Shown: positions 38,837-48,044, counted from the stretch's first letter. The stretch: DNA of 64,000 nucleotides from Pedobacter fastidiosus (GCF_014306625.1 NZ_JACRYL010000012.1:124001-188000), one strand, 5' to 3'. The notes: generated by a model from the sequence alone, not told the origin. A program made the numbers and translations.

Positions 38837-39088
38837 TTATTTAAGAATCCTCAATTCAGCTAAAAGCTCTTCAGCATTTCTCAGCTTAATCTTTCCTTCC
38901 TGATGCAGTTTAATCTGTTCAAAAGAATTTTTAAGGCGATTGTACATTAACTGCTCAGCTTTATTTAGAGGTTCTTGAGTTATTTTCGTTTTTTTATTTT
39001 CAACATAACTTAAACCCAAAGCTTCAAACAAAGCCTTAACAGCCTTCTCTATTTTTTTATCTTCGATGTTTACTGTTAAAGTTGTCAT
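38837..39088 (-). CDS. Small antitoxin-like protein, 83 aa
   Basis: An 83-residue charged protein. The N terminus TTLTVNIEDKKIEKAVKALFEALGLSYVE has the strand-helix look of small Bacteroidota antitoxins, and the C-terminal half (KNSFEQIKLHQEGKIKLRNAEELLAELR) looks like a toxin-binding tail. No RelE/ParE-type toxin gene adjoins: downstream is the unrelated 197-aa gene, upstream is prephenate dehydrogenase. It may be an orphan antitoxin or a different small regulator. Confidence 0.6.
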   Translation of the reverse strand: MTTLTVNIEDKKIEKAVKALFEALGLSYVENKKTKITQEPLNKAEQLMYNRLKNSFEQIKLHQEGKIKLRNAEELLAELRILK

Positions 39089-39184
39089 AATATCAAAGTT
39101 AATGATTAAATCTAGAGGTCTGGATAATATTTAAATTAGTGCAAATTCCATTCGCTTTACTATCATTCAAAACTCCCTCATAAC

Positions 39185-40441
39185 CTACTTACCCAAACGC
39201 TTAATCATCTCGGCACTTAAATCTCTTCCATCATTTAATCGATTGGCAAAAAAAGCTTTCGCTGATTCAAAATGTTCTTTGTACCCCTTTAAATCTCCGT
39301 AACCAATAATCGATGCCCATTCATGCACAGCCGTATGGAATTCCAAATCATCGCCACGGATGGATTTATCATATAAAGCGGTGTGGATTGATTCTTCCAA
39401 CATGGCCTCATTTTTAAATAAATATTCAGCTATGCCTAATCTTAATTTAAAAGGTGGAGTTTGGCAAATCAAATTATCATAAGGATTTACGCCCATTTTA
39501 TACCAAGCATAAACCATACTCAATAAGCTTAAATGAGAATTTGGTTTTTGTTTATGGTTTGCATCCGAAAGGCTAAACTCTTTCATAATGTTATCATCAA
39601 GCAAAAGCAGTTTTCTACTTTCATGAAAAACAAAATCACGAGCTGCATAAATTTTCGCTCTAAACTCCTTTTCATTTTCACAGATCATCAGCTTGTATAA
39701 TTCAGATTCTGCTTGAGCATAATATTTCACCTGTTTCTGTGCGTATGGATTTAGAATGGCCAAACCTGCATAAATGTGAGATTTGTAACTGAATATCCTA
39801 AGCGTGGTTAAAATTTTAACGTTATCAATTCCGCCGGCATAAGCTGGATTATCCCAAGGGAAAAAACCAGCATTTTTCCAGGCAGAACCCATACTTTCGA
39901 AACCCATATGGGTTACAGCTTGTGTATCGGCCACAATTCGATCGTGTTCTTTATAATCATCCATCTCGATGATATTTGATTTTAAAGATTTATAAATCTC
40001 CAATGCTTTTGCGTAAACTTCATCAGTTGCTCTATGGCGAACAACTACCAACGTTTGCCCTTCCGGACTAAAAGCTGGTCCGTGTAAAGAATGGCAGGTT
40101 ACTATTTGAGTATCTTCTGGCAGGTGTTTTTCAAAAGCGGCAATCTCCGGATGTTTAACAGAGGTTTGTCCGGATATGATGGCACCAAATTTTGTAGACC
40201 GAGCAAATGTTGCCACAACCTCATCAATTTTCTCTGCCTCAACGCAATAAATTATAAAATCGGATTTGCGTGCAACCTCGTGTCCATCAATTAAAACCTC
40301 AATATCATTCGGCTCCAACTCTTTTTTTAATTCTTCATAACGTGAAGGCATATCCGCTCCACAAACCCTATAGCCTGCACTCACAAAAGACAAAGCGTAC
40401 AATTTGCCCATGTCTCCAAGACCGATAATTCCTATTTGCAT
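39185..40441 (-). CDS. Prephenate dehydrogenase, fungal TYR1-like
   Basis: A 418-residue NAD(P) enzyme of tyrosine synthesis (prephenate to 4-hydroxyphenylpyruvate). The Rossmann motif GIIGLGDMG is at residues 4-12. The active-site region reads VTCHSLHGP, then ADTQAVTHMGFESMGSAW and NSHLSLLSMVYAWYKMGV. These segments, the spacing and the overall length follow yeast TYR1 closely from end to end as I recall it. Ordinary bacterial TyrA is shorter (about 280-370 residues) and has a different HPMAG-type active site. No chorismate mutase or other aromatic pathway gene is beside it. NADP preference is inferred from the fungal enzyme. Confidence 0.85.
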   Translation of the reverse strand: MQIGIIGLGDMGKLYALSFVSAGYRVCGADMPSRYEELKKELEPNDIEVLIDGHEVARKSDFIIYCVEAEKIDEVVATFARSTKFGAIISGQTSVKHPEIAAFEKHLPEDTQIVTCHSLHGPAFSPEGQTLVVVRHRATDEVYAKALEIYKSLKSNIIEMDDYKEHDRIVADTQAVTHMGFESMGSAWKNAGFFPWDNPAYAGGIDNVKILTTLRIFSYKSHIYAGLAILNPYAQKQVKYYAQAESELYKLMICENEKEFRAKIYAARDFVFHESRKLLLLDDNIMKEFSLSDANHKQKPNSHLSLLSMVYAWYKMGVNPYDNLICQTPPFKLRLGIAEYLFKNEAMLEESIHTALYDKSIRGDDLEFHTAVHEWASIIGYGDLKGYKEHFESAKAFFANRLNDGRDLSAEMIKRLGK

Positions 40442-40558
40442 GAAACAAATGTAATCTATCGCAAATAAATTTATAATAAAACTTAGATAAAATTGTTATT
40501 TAGAATGATAAACAAAAACTCGTTTATTGATCTTTCTTAAATCTAAAATGAAAATATA

Positions 40559-40590
40559 TTGAGAGAGAATTATATAAAAATGTAGTTTTA
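40559..40590 (+). promoter_or_regulatory. Possible promoter of the coiled-coil membrane protein gene
   Basis: TTG at 40559-40561, 21 bases, then TAGTTTTA at 40583-40590, close to the TTTG / TAnnTTTG pattern with the last base changed. The start would be about 20 bases upstream of the ATG at 40615. Confidence 0.35.
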
Positions 40591-40614
40591 CATCATAACA
40601 CCTATATTTAAACT

Positions 40615-41226
40615 ATGCAGAAATTAAAACACACCCTTTACATTTTCGGGGCTTTGCTATTTTTGAACGTTGCATTTGCCCAGGCTCAACAAGACACCAC
40701 AAAAAATACTGACCCATCTTTAAGCGGCCAGTATAATTTTATGTTATCGAAATCGAAAAGTTTGTATGGCGCAAGGCTGATTAACCCTTCAAGGTTATCA
40801 TCTCTTTGGAAAAGTGTAAACGATACGTTGAGAAAAGAGCGCAAACAATTACAAGAGGCCAAGCAGGAAATTAAAACTCAAGCAGATAATATTTCTAGCT
40901 TAAAGGGCGAAGTAACCGGAAAAGAAAGCTCTCTAGCCAATGCCAATGCTTCTGTTAACGAAATTAAGTTCTTGGGCATATCTTTTAATAAAGGAACTTA
41001 TAACACCATTGTTTGGGCTATAATTATTGTTTTGGGTGCGGCTTTGGCATTTATCGTTTTCCAATCTGGAAAATATAGACATGAGGCAACTTATAGAACA
41101 CAACTTTATCAAGAAGTTGCGGATGAATTTCAGGCGCACAAAGTGAAGGCAAAAGATAAAGAAATGAAACTTGCAAGAGAATTGCAGGATGAGAGAAATA
41201 AACTGGATGATGCCAGAGGCAGATAA
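40615..41226 (+). CDS. Secreted/membrane coiled-coil protein, 203 aa
   Basis: A 203-residue protein with a signal peptide (1-25, ending AFAQAQ), a coiled-coil ectodomain (about 70-115), one membrane helix (about 127-148, NTIVWAIIIVLGAALAFIVF) and a second charged coiled coil (about 155-203) rich in Lys, Glu and Asp. I do not recognise a named family, but the layout recurs in Bacteroidota. A strong terminator follows. It is alone between divergent tyrosine dehydrogenase and convergent PorP genes. Confidence 0.78.
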   Translation: MQKLKHTLYIFGALLFLNVAFAQAQQDTTKNTDPSLSGQYNFMLSKSKSLYGARLINPSRLSSLWKSVNDTLRKERKQLQEAKQEIKTQADNISSLKGEVTGKESSLANANASVNEIKFLGISFNKGTYNTIVWAIIIVLGAALAFIVFQSGKYRHEATYRTQLYQEVADEFQAHKVKAKDKEMKLARELQDERNKLDDARGR

Positions 41227-41246
41227 TCAAAAAACATTTTCCACAA

Positions 41247-41283
41247 AAAAAGCCATTTCAGCATCAAGTTGAAATGGCTTTTT
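41247..41283. terminator. Bidirectional terminator, coiled-coil protein / PorP-SprF
   Basis: A perfect 14-base stem (41247-41260 with 41270-41283) with a 9-base loop, A run left and T run right. It lies 20 bases after the plus-strand stop and 14 bases after the minus-strand stop, so it ends both converging transcripts. Confidence 0.92.
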
Positions 41284-41297
41284 AGTTATTTTGATTA

Positions 41298-42188
41298 TTA
41301 TCTTTTGAAGTTAAATCTTAACCCAAGCTCAAACTCACCATTGCTATAGCTCTGCATTTTTGATGTGTTTGTAGTGTATTGAAATAAAATGCCAAGCTTG
41401 CTCTTATAGTTAGCGCCAGCACCAATTGTAAAGCTGTTGGTACTGTGATAAATCCCACTAACTGAAAATTTATCTTGCATAAACTGAAAATTAGATCCGA
41501 TATCTAAAATTCCATCGTAATTTTCTACACCACGATAAACCACTTTTGGTTCGATGCTATTTAAAACCTGATCAGTTTTTATTTTGTAACTCGCCGCCAC
41601 AAAATAAATAGATCGATCTACAATATTTCTAACGGCATCTCTTTTAAAGAATCTTTTAAGATTGGGTAAAGAAGCTTGTAAAGTTAGTTTCTCACTTCTA
41701 TAAGCCATTCCAAAATCACCATCAAAATACAGTCTTCTATCGTTAAAGCTATTCACAACATCATCGCTTAAATCACCTTGTGCTTTTCCAAAATCAATCC
41801 ACTCGTTCATTAGTCCTGCTGATAAACCAAAATCTAATGAACTAGAATCACCATTCAGTTTTAAATGGTAAGCGTAGGTTACGGTGGCACGAGTTCTATT
41901 AATTACACCAGCACTTTCGTTGTAAAAAAGCAAGCCCAAACCCACCTTCTTATTTTTTAAGGCAAAATCTGCAGTTAAATATTGGATTTTTGGTGCTCCA
42001 TTTATGTTTACCCATTGTGTTTTAAAAGCCGCATTTAAATTAACCATCGTATCTAAACCGGCCAAAGCTGGATTAGCCAAAAACTGGTTCTGATAATATA
42101 TGCTTCCCATTGGATTAAGCTGACTATAAGCAGCCGGCGCAACGAAAAACAACAACAGTCCGATTATATATATTTTTATCTTTTTCAC
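41298..42188 (-). CDS. PorP/SprF family type IX secretion outer-membrane protein
   Basis: A 296-residue outer-membrane protein with a signal peptide (1-22, ending AYSQ). The mature start NPMGSIYYQNQFLANPALAGLD is the family signature, followed by a beta-barrel ending FELGLRFNFKR. PorP/SprF proteins work with type IX secretion substrates that have C-terminal gliding-motility-type sorting domains. The gene lies 6 bases after such a sorting-domain protein, which itself follows a collagen-like protein. Core T9SS genes are not in the window. Confidence 0.92.
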   Translation of the reverse strand: MKKIKIYIIGLLLFFVAPAAYSQLNPMGSIYYQNQFLANPALAGLDTMVNLNAAFKTQWVNINGAPKIQYLTADFALKNKKVGLGLLFYNESAGVINRTRATVTYAYHLKLNGDSSSLDFGLSAGLMNEWIDFGKAQGDLSDDVVNSFNDRRLYFDGDFGMAYRSEKLTLQASLPNLKRFFKRDAVRNIVDRSIYFVAASYKIKTDQVLNSIEPKVVYRGVENYDGILDIGSNFQFMQDKFSVSGIYHSTNSFTIGAGANYKSKLGILFQYTTNTSKMQSYSNGEFELGLRFNFKR

Positions 42189-42194
42189 CTGTTG

Positions 42195-42704
42195 TTATTT
42201 TTTAAATAGTATAGATATAAAACCTTTTGCAACGCCTGCCCCTTCTAAATCTATGATGTAATAATAAGTGTCTTCGGCCAATGGTTTACCGTTATAATAA
42301 CCATCCCAATTGTTTTGGTAATTATCGGTTTTAAAGAGTAATCGCCCAGCCCTATCGAAAATACTTACCTTATTACTGGTGTATTTTTCTAGGCCTTTAA
42401 CTACGAAAAAATCATTTTTCCCATCACCATTTGGAGTTAGAATATTGTTAACGATAACTAAATCTGTAGGATTAGATGAGATTAAAAAAGGTTGTAGAAA
42501 ACCTTGAGTTAGCACTAAATTATTAATGTTAAAAGTTTGCACCAAAACCATCTCTCCAATACTAAAATCGTAAAGCTGATTGTTAATTTTACCGTAACTA
42601 CTTGCCGAGTTTATAGTGTTGGGCAAAGTGGTATTTTGAGCCTTAGCTTCCCCTATTGAAAATAAAAGAGGAACGAAAAGAAACCAATAGTATCTTTTTT
42701 TCAT
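42195..42704 (-). CDS. Small secreted protein with T9SS type B sorting domain
   Basis: A 169-residue exported protein: signal peptide (1-23, ending AKAQN), a short linker, and a C-terminal gliding-motility domain (about residues 85-169: NNILTPNGDGKNDFFVVKG, VSIFDRAGRLLFKT, NWDGYYNGKPLAEDTYYYII). Type B sorting domains send cargo through the T9SS, and here almost no cargo is left. It lies between a large collagen-like gene and porP/sprF, so it may be an anchor or partner of the collagen-like protein. The ATG at 42704 is chosen; the longer option would overlap the previous gene. Confidence 0.88.
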   Translation of the reverse strand: MKKRYYWFLFVPLLFSIGEAKAQNTTLPNTINSASSYGKINNQLYDFSIGEMVLVQTFNINNLVLTQGFLQPFLISSNPTDLVIVNNILTPNGDGKNDFFVVKGLEKYTSNKVSIFDRAGRLLFKTDNYQNNWDGYYNGKPLAEDTYYYIIDLEGAGVAKGFISILFKK

Positions 42705-42711
42705 AGCTCGA

Positions 42712-45123
42712 TTAATTAATAGCAATCCAATCTGTACCATCACTTTGAATAACCAAAGTGCGGGCTCCAGTAATTATTGTTAAAGGAGCATCAGTATTTA
42801 AAATAACCTGCTGACTTAATGTAATATCTCCAGCAGAAGCAGATTTAACTAAAACGTAAATTCTTCCCTTGCAACTGGTAGCTACAGGTAAAGTTATATT
42901 AGTTGTTGCATTTGCGTTAATTATTCGTACTGTATGATGACTTGCATCTAAAATTAATGTTGCAGTAGCTGTGTATTTTAAAATATTGGTTGAAACCGAT
43001 CCGTTAATGTTTAAAGTGCTATTATTATTTGGGGCATTTGCGGTTGTCGTTGTCGCAATTGCATTGTTAATGGTTAGCGATCCGCCGTCGGTAGCAAGCG
43101 TACCTGAGATGAGTGGCAAGGTGGTATTTGTATTGGCAACGATAAATGTATTGGCTGCCGATGTTAATTGACTGCCCGCTTTACTACCAATAAATATATT
43201 TCCACTTCCGTTGTTATTAGTTCCTGCCATATCGCCAATTGCAGTATTATTTGAACCTGAAGTATTTTTATTTTCAGCTTGATTACCGATTGCAATATTA
43301 TTAGAACCTGTTGTATTCGCTTCTAAAGATTGAGAACCCAAAGCTACATTATTATCACCTGTATTAAGTGCGAGCGCTCTGTAACCTGTTGCGGTATTAC
43401 TTGCCCCGGTACTTAGTGTAGACAGTGCCTCAGAACCAAAAGCAGTATTGCTATAACCACTGATTGATTTAGCAAGCGCAAAAGCACCGAAACTACTATT
43501 ACCGTAACCCGTTAAACTAAGTTTTAATGCTTCCTTACCAAAAGCAGTATTATTATAACCCGTTACATTACTACTTAAAGATTGATATCCAAAAGAAGTA
43601 CTGGTTTCGGCAGATGTACCCAACCTGCCTGCCTTTTGTCCATTTATTAAGAAATTTATAGCGATATCATCTGTATTGCCTAAAAAATTGTTGTTAAGGT
43701 CGCTATTTCCAGAGTTTCCTCTTAAACCCCAAGAGTTTGCATTTGCAAATAAATTACGGCTAATTAATTCTGGAACTCCTGTAGTTGCGTTAGTGATGTA
43801 AACTTTATTTGCATCGGTTATACCTGCTGTAGTTAGTTTAGCAATAGTTACCGAAGCATCTGCCAATTTTGGTGTGGTTACAGATCCATCGGCCAGTTGC
43901 AGAGTTCCAACGGCTAAATCTGCAATGTTTGCAGTTTTAACTTCTTTTGCGCCTATTTTAATGGAGGTTACTGCAGCATCAGCAAGTTTAATTGTCGTTA
44001 CTGCACCCGTATTAATATCAATTACAACATCTTTTAATAATGATGTTGCTCCATTTGCACTCACACTTAAATCGGTTGAGGTTAAAGCTTTTCCACCTGG
44101 AAGAGTCGAAACATCTAAAGTAACTGGTTTCCATGTCGTACCATCAAACAATAAAACTTGATTGGCCGTTGGTGCGCTTGCCGACAAAGTTTTACCTTGT
44201 AGATTAGCAATTGTTGGATTTGGATAGTTACCAGTTAAATCGCCGCCTGCAACACCTGTTGAAGGGCCAACAGGACCTTGAATACCGGTATCACCTTTGT
44301 CGCCTTTATCTCCTTTGGCTCCAGCTACACCAGCGGCTCCTGTTAAGCCAACTGGGCCTTGTGCACCAACTGCACCTGTGGCACCTGTTAATCCGATGGG
44401 ACCCTGTGGCCCATTTGCTCCAGTTGCACCTGCAGAACCTGTTAATCCAATAGGGCCTTGAGCGCCAGTTGCACCTGTTATACCCTGTAGACCAGTTGCT
44501 CCTGTTAAACCAATGGGGCCTTGAGCACCAACTGCACCAGCTGGACCAGCAACACCTTGTGGACCGGCAGGGCCAACAGCTCCTGTTAAACCGATTGGGC
44601 CTTGAGGGCCGATTGCGCCTGCAACACCAGTGGCACCTGTTGGGCCAGCTACACCCTGTGGGCCAGCAGGACCAACAGCACCTGGAGTGCCAGTTAAACC
44701 AATAGGGCCTTGCGGGCCATTTGCGGAATATAGTGCATAAGGAACACTTAATAACTGTGCAGTTCCAGCAACGCTGAAATTTGAGCCATTATCTGGATCG
44801 ACTTCTACTTTAACAAATTTTAAGCCTGTTCCCCAAGTTACATTTCCTATTGTTCCAATTGTAGATGTTGCTCCAGTACCGCCTATAATTAAGCTATACA
44901 AACCGTATGCATTTGTAGTAACACTTCTAACTTCAGTGTATTGAGCGACTCCAGAAGCAGTAGCGTCGAGAATACTAATTCTTAGCGAAATACTTTTATT
45001 TGCTAATGGAGTTCCGTTTGTGTTTCGAGCAGCACCTTGATAATTAAATTGCTGAGGTGTTTGTGCCTGCACCGCAAATGCCAAACCAAGACATAGCATG
45101 GCAACGAGAAACGTTTTTTTCAT
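42712..45123 (-). CDS. Collagen-like/YadA-head-like surface protein
   Basis: An 803-residue exported protein with a mosaic build. Residues 1-20 are the signal peptide. 21-133 form a beta domain ([25 protein letters not shown]). 136-288 are 51 uninterrupted Gly-X-Y triplets rich in GPQGPIGLT. 370-432 is a repeat of [10 protein letters not shown] type. 505-650 has recurring SNTAFGxxAL / NNxAIGxxA units like the head of trimeric YadA-type adhesins. 710-803 is a beta-rich C-terminal domain. The collagen part lacks the C-terminal sorting domain itself; the following gene has it. A trimeric filament on the cell surface is likely. Both repeats need the three chains to pack. Confidence 0.88.
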   Translation of the reverse strand: MKKTFLVAMLCLGLAFAVQAQTPQQFNYQGAARNTNGTPLANKSISLRISILDATASGVAQYTEVRSVTTNAYGLYSLIIGGTGATSTIGTIGNVTWGTGLKFVKVEVDPDNGSNFSVAGTAQLLSVPYALYSANGPQGPIGLTGTPGAVGPAGPQGVAGPTGATGVAGAIGPQGPIGLTGAVGPAGPQGVAGPAGAVGAQGPIGLTGATGLQGITGATGAQGPIGLTGSAGATGANGPQGPIGLTGATGAVGAQGPVGLTGAAGVAGAKGDKGDKGDTGIQGPVGPSTGVAGGDLTGNYPNPTIANLQGKTLSASAPTANQVLLFDGTTWKPVTLDVSTLPGGKALTSTDLSVSANGATSLLKDVVIDINTGAVTTIKLADAAVTSIKIGAKEVKTANIADLAVGTLQLADGSVTTPKLADASVTIAKLTTAGITDANKVYITNATTGVPELISRNLFANANSWGLRGNSGNSDLNNNFLGNTDDIAINFLINGQKAGRLGTSAETSTSFGYQSLSSNVTGYNNTAFGKEALKLSLTGYGNSSFGAFALAKSISGYSNTAFGSEALSTLSTGASNTATGYRALALNTGDNNVALGSQSLEANTTGSNNIAIGNQAENKNTSGSNNTAIGDMAGTNNNGSGNIFIGSKAGSQLTSAANTFIVANTNTTLPLISGTLATDGGSLTINNAIATTTTANAPNNNSTLNINGSVSTNILKYTATATLILDASHHTVRIINANATTNITLPVATSCKGRIYVLVKSASAGDITLSQQVILNTDAPLTIITGARTLVIQSDGTDWIAIN
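44260..44718 (-). repeat. Collagen-type repeat DNA (51 triplets)
   Basis: DNA coding for residues 136-288 of the surface protein. The word encoding GPQGPIGLT recurs several times with small changes (near 44690, 44585, 44395 on the minus strand reading), so it is prone to slippage and length change between strains. Confidence 0.8.
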
Positions 45124-45317
45124 AAAAGGGATATGATCTATTTAGTTTAAAAGAAATGCCGGATGATGGGCACTCCCTAACTCTCAAATCTAATAATTAG
45201 TATATCCCACTATGTAAACTTTACACAAAAGAAACCTGCAAAGAGGCTAATATGGCTTAAAAAGCTATAAATCAATAATAAATTGTTAAAATTCAAATAA
45301 GATTTTTACACGTAAGG

Positions 45318-45353
45318 CAAAAAACAAAGCGTTTAGGATAAGAAAAACGCTTT
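45318..45353 (-). terminator. Terminator of dgt
   Basis: On the minus strand, a 9-base stem (45345-45353 with 45326-45334) is followed by gtttttt. It is about 50 bases after the dGTPase stop. The remainder of the 279-base gap to 45124 is AT-rich without recognisable content, and should hold the promoter of the surface-protein operon. Confidence 0.75.
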
Positions 45354-45402
45354 AAATAAAGCCAAAAACAGCCATTTTACAGAGCCAAAAGCTCTAATAC
45401 GC

Positions 45403-46746
45403 CTATGTTTCTGAGGGAAAAGAAATTCCTTTAATATTTCTATATAAATCCACGGCATATAAATCTGTCATTCCAGAGACAAAATCTAACACACTTTGAG
45501 TTCGAGAATAAATATCTGTTCGATCAGTATGATACTGTTTTGGAATAAGTTTTACCAGCTTTTTATAGTAGTGTGTATTGTTATGAATAAGTGCTGGAAC
45601 AAATTCTTCTAACAGGCCAGCCATAATTTTATAACCCGCAACTTCCTTTTGAATTACAGATGAAAAATTATAAATCCGTTCTACGGAGATTTTTTCTACA
45701 GCCTTCCATGCTGAAAAATAAGGTTCAGGAATTAAATCGGTTAAACTTTTGTTTAGTTCGCCTTTGAGCAGACTTTCTTGCTCACGATAAAAAATATCGG
45801 CACAGGTTCTGGTTAAAGTATTGATTGCTTTCGCACGCAACAAACCAATTTTCGCATCATCGTCTTCATAATCATTCTTCAATCGATCTTCAATGGTTTT
45901 GGAGTTGGCAAAGGGCAACAAATAATTTTTCACTTCCTCATAAGAAAGAATTTTTAATCGATGCGCATCTTCAAGATCTATAATGCTATAACAAATATCA
46001 TCAGCTGCCTCAACCAAATAAACTAAAGGATGGCGTTTATAAATTAGATATTCATTTTCTTCTTTTTCCAAATGAAGCTCATTCGCAATTTTTATAAAAG
46101 TTTCTTTCTCAGATTGGAAAAATCCGTACTTTTTACGATGTAAAAATCCCTTTTGTTTACCTGCTATTGATGCACAAGGATATTTGGCTATAGAAGCAAG
46201 AGTAGAATAAGTAAGCGCATAAGCATCGTTGCCCTTTCCTTTTAGAGGATGGGTGAGAATTCTAATCGCATTTGCGTTGCCTTCAAAATTAATTAAGTCG
46301 TGCCACTGCGATTCGGTCATATCGTTTTGATAAACCCGACCATCTCCATCAGTAAAATATCTAGAGATTGCTGCTTCGCCAGAATGACCAAATGCAGGAT
46401 TTCCAAGATCATGAGCCAATGCCGCTGCCGCTACAATATTCCCAACCTCGTTAATTAATGGAACTTCTTTAAGGAGAGGAGATTTATTTTCTTCTAATGT
46501 ATTCAGAAAAATATTCGCCATAGATCTGGCCACACTAGCAACCTCTAAACTATGCGTTAAGCGGTTATGAACAAATACACTCCCCGGTAATGGAAAAACC
46601 TGAGTTTTATTTTGCAATCTTCTAAAAGGAGATGAAAAAATCAACCGATCGTAATCTCTTTGAAAATCAGATCGGGCTTTATCTGTATCGCCCGTCCAGC
46701 TTTCTTGCCCAAATCTTTTATTAGAAAGTAAATATTTCCACTCCAT
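45403..46746 (-). CDS. dgt: Deoxyguanosinetriphosphate triphosphohydrolase (dGTPase)
   Basis: A 447-residue HD-domain enzyme that hydrolyses dGTP to deoxyguanosine and triphosphate. Metal ligands are visible: an N-terminal HSLEVASVARS motif, AALAHDLGNPAFGHSGE, and a later YLVEAADDICYSIIDLED. The FSSPFRRLQNKTQVF start is diagnostic. Length fits the family. It keeps nucleotide pools in balance and can limit phage DNA. It stands alone. Confidence 0.95.
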   Translation of the reverse strand: MEWKYLLSNKRFGQESWTGDTDKARSDFQRDYDRLIFSSPFRRLQNKTQVFPLPGSVFVHNRLTHSLEVASVARSMANIFLNTLEENKSPLLKEVPLINEVGNIVAAAALAHDLGNPAFGHSGEAAISRYFTDGDGRVYQNDMTESQWHDLINFEGNANAIRILTHPLKGKGNDAYALTYSTLASIAKYPCASIAGKQKGFLHRKKYGFFQSEKETFIKIANELHLEKEENEYLIYKRHPLVYLVEAADDICYSIIDLEDAHRLKILSYEEVKNYLLPFANSKTIEDRLKNDYEDDDAKIGLLRAKAINTLTRTCADIFYREQESLLKGELNKSLTDLIPEPYFSAWKAVEKISVERIYNFSSVIQKEVAGYKIMAGLLEEFVPALIHNNTHYYKKLVKLIPKQYHTDRTDIYSRTQSVLDFVSGMTDLYAVDLYRNIKGISFPSET

Positions 46747-46874
46747 CTATAATATCTATGCTTAAATCTGGCGCCAAGTTAAGCAAAAGGTAAAAATGCT
46801 AGCCTAATAATATTTTAAATTTGATCATTCCTGTCCACAAACAATTATATTAGTCAAAAAATCAAACCATAACA

Positions 46875-47522
46875 ATGAAGAAAACCCTATTAATGCTCAT
46901 CACTTTACTAAGTTTTACAACTGTTGTAAACGCACAATTCGAAGGATCCAAACAAATCTTCGAAAGCCCCAAATTAAAAGATGCAATTAAAATCCACAAA
47001 CTGGTAGCCATTTTACCATTTGAAGTTAAGATTTCCTATCGCAAACAACCGAAAAGTTTCAATGCCGAGGCTAATCGAGATCAAGAACAATCTATGTCTA
47101 AATCTATTCAAGCCAGTATGTACACTTTTCTCTTGAGAAAAAGAGCCGACTACACAGTGGAATTTCAGGATGTAGACAAGACCAATATCCTTTTAAAGAA
47201 AGCAGGTATGTTAGGTAAACTAGATGAATACACAAGAGATGAGGTAGCAAAAGTACTTGGTGTGGATGCTGTAATTGGCGGTAAATTTGAAACTGAACAA
47301 ACTAAAACTGAAGCCGGAGCAATTGCATCTGCAGTAATATTCGGTGGTTTTGGAGGAAAATCCGGAACAGGAACTATGTTTCTTACCTTAAACAATGGTG
47401 GCGATGGCGAACTGCTTTGGAGGTTTTTTAAAACAATGGATGATAATATTATGAGTTCTACCGATGACATGGTTGAGCGCATGATGCGAAAAATATCCAG
47501 AAATTTTCCATACAAAAGTTAA
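46875..47522 (+). CDS. Secreted CsgG/GNA1162-like protein
   Basis: A 215-residue exported protein with a signal peptide (1-20, ending VNAQ). The mature part has VAILPFEVKI, KSIQASMYTFLLRKRADYTVEFQDVDKTN, and YTRDEVAKVLGVDAVIGGKFE, the pattern of the CsgG-type periplasmic fold in which a variable residue string leads to VLGVDAVI. This class includes lipoproteins for export or envelope assembly. A Gly-rich FGGFGGKSGTGT loop follows. It has no lipobox Cys. Function is a guess from fold. Confidence 0.7.
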   Translation: MKKTLLMLITLLSFTTVVNAQFEGSKQIFESPKLKDAIKIHKLVAILPFEVKISYRKQPKSFNAEANRDQEQSMSKSIQASMYTFLLRKRADYTVEFQDVDKTNILLKKAGMLGKLDEYTRDEVAKVLGVDAVIGGKFETEQTKTEAGAIASAVIFGGFGGKSGTGTMFLTLNNGGDGELLWRFFKTMDDNIMSSTDDMVERMMRKISRNFPYKS

Positions 47523-47562
47523 AACAAAGCGGGCAGAAATTATTTTCTGCCCGCTTTGTTTT
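47521..47562 (+). terminator. Strong intrinsic terminator
   Basis: A perfect 19-base stem (47521-47539 with 47544-47562), 4-base loop, ending in a T run. It overlaps the stop codon of the CsgG-like gene at 47520-47522 and isolates the following cluster. Confidence 0.92.
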
Positions 47563-47646
47563 TAAACCCTAACTCATCTGCAATTCCATTATTTAAGAAA
47601 ATTGAAACCATTTTAGTTCTTTGCTGTTTTTATGATAAAAGAAATT

Positions 47647-48024
47647 ATGAAAACCAACATATATAATAAAGAGGAACATATAGAAGGTTACGTAGGTTCT
47701 GATGAAAAAGAAAGCCAAAAATCTGCAGTTCAAAAAAAGTATGAAGCAGGCAATGAAGGAAATGAAGTAACGAGTTATGGTAAAGAAACTCTTGCACATA
47801 CTCATAAAACGAAAGATCAGATAAAAATCAGAGATGGTTTTGACAATACTGGCACCCAAGGTAAAGATTCGCTAAGTGATGATGCATACAACAGTGCGGA
47901 TAAACATCCAACAATCGAAAGTGCAGAAAGCCATACAGGAAGTTCTTCTAAAGATTTTGAACACAAACATAAATCTGATCTCCAACAAAGGGATGAAGAT
48001 GAAGTATTATATACAGGAATTTAA
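47647..48024 (+). CDS. Small hydrophilic protein, likely disordered (125 aa)
   Basis: A 125-residue protein with no hydrophobic stretch, very rich in Lys, Glu, Asp, Ser, Gly and His. Examples are YVGSDEKESQKSAVQKKYE, TLAHTHKTKDQIK and SKDFEHKHKSDLQQRDEDE. It looks like a hydrophilin or LEA-type stress protein by composition, though I do not recognise a named family. The ATG at 47647 is preferred; an in-frame ATG 15 bases upstream is also possible. The next gene follows 20 bases later and is likely cotranscribed. Similar small hydrophilic genes lie at 48510 and 49903. Confidence 0.7.
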   Translation: MKTNIYNKEEHIEGYVGSDEKESQKSAVQKKYEAGNEGNEVTSYGKETLAHTHKTKDQIKIRDGFDNTGTQGKDSLSDDAYNSADKHPTIESAESHTGSSSKDFEHKHKSDLQQRDEDEVLYTGI

Positions 48025-48044
48025 AAACTAAAAATATTAAAATT

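Noticed and set aside
44211..44705. Reading frames on the plus strand opposite the collagen repeat, rich in Leu and Gln
   Set aside because: They are antisense to a clear coding repeat. Their regularity comes from the triplet periodicity of the collagen tract.
42926..45123. The repeats in the surface protein as a CRISPR-like array
   Set aside because: The repeats are in frame and encode Gly-X-Y and adhesin-head units. There are no equal-length direct repeats with unique spacers and no cas genes.
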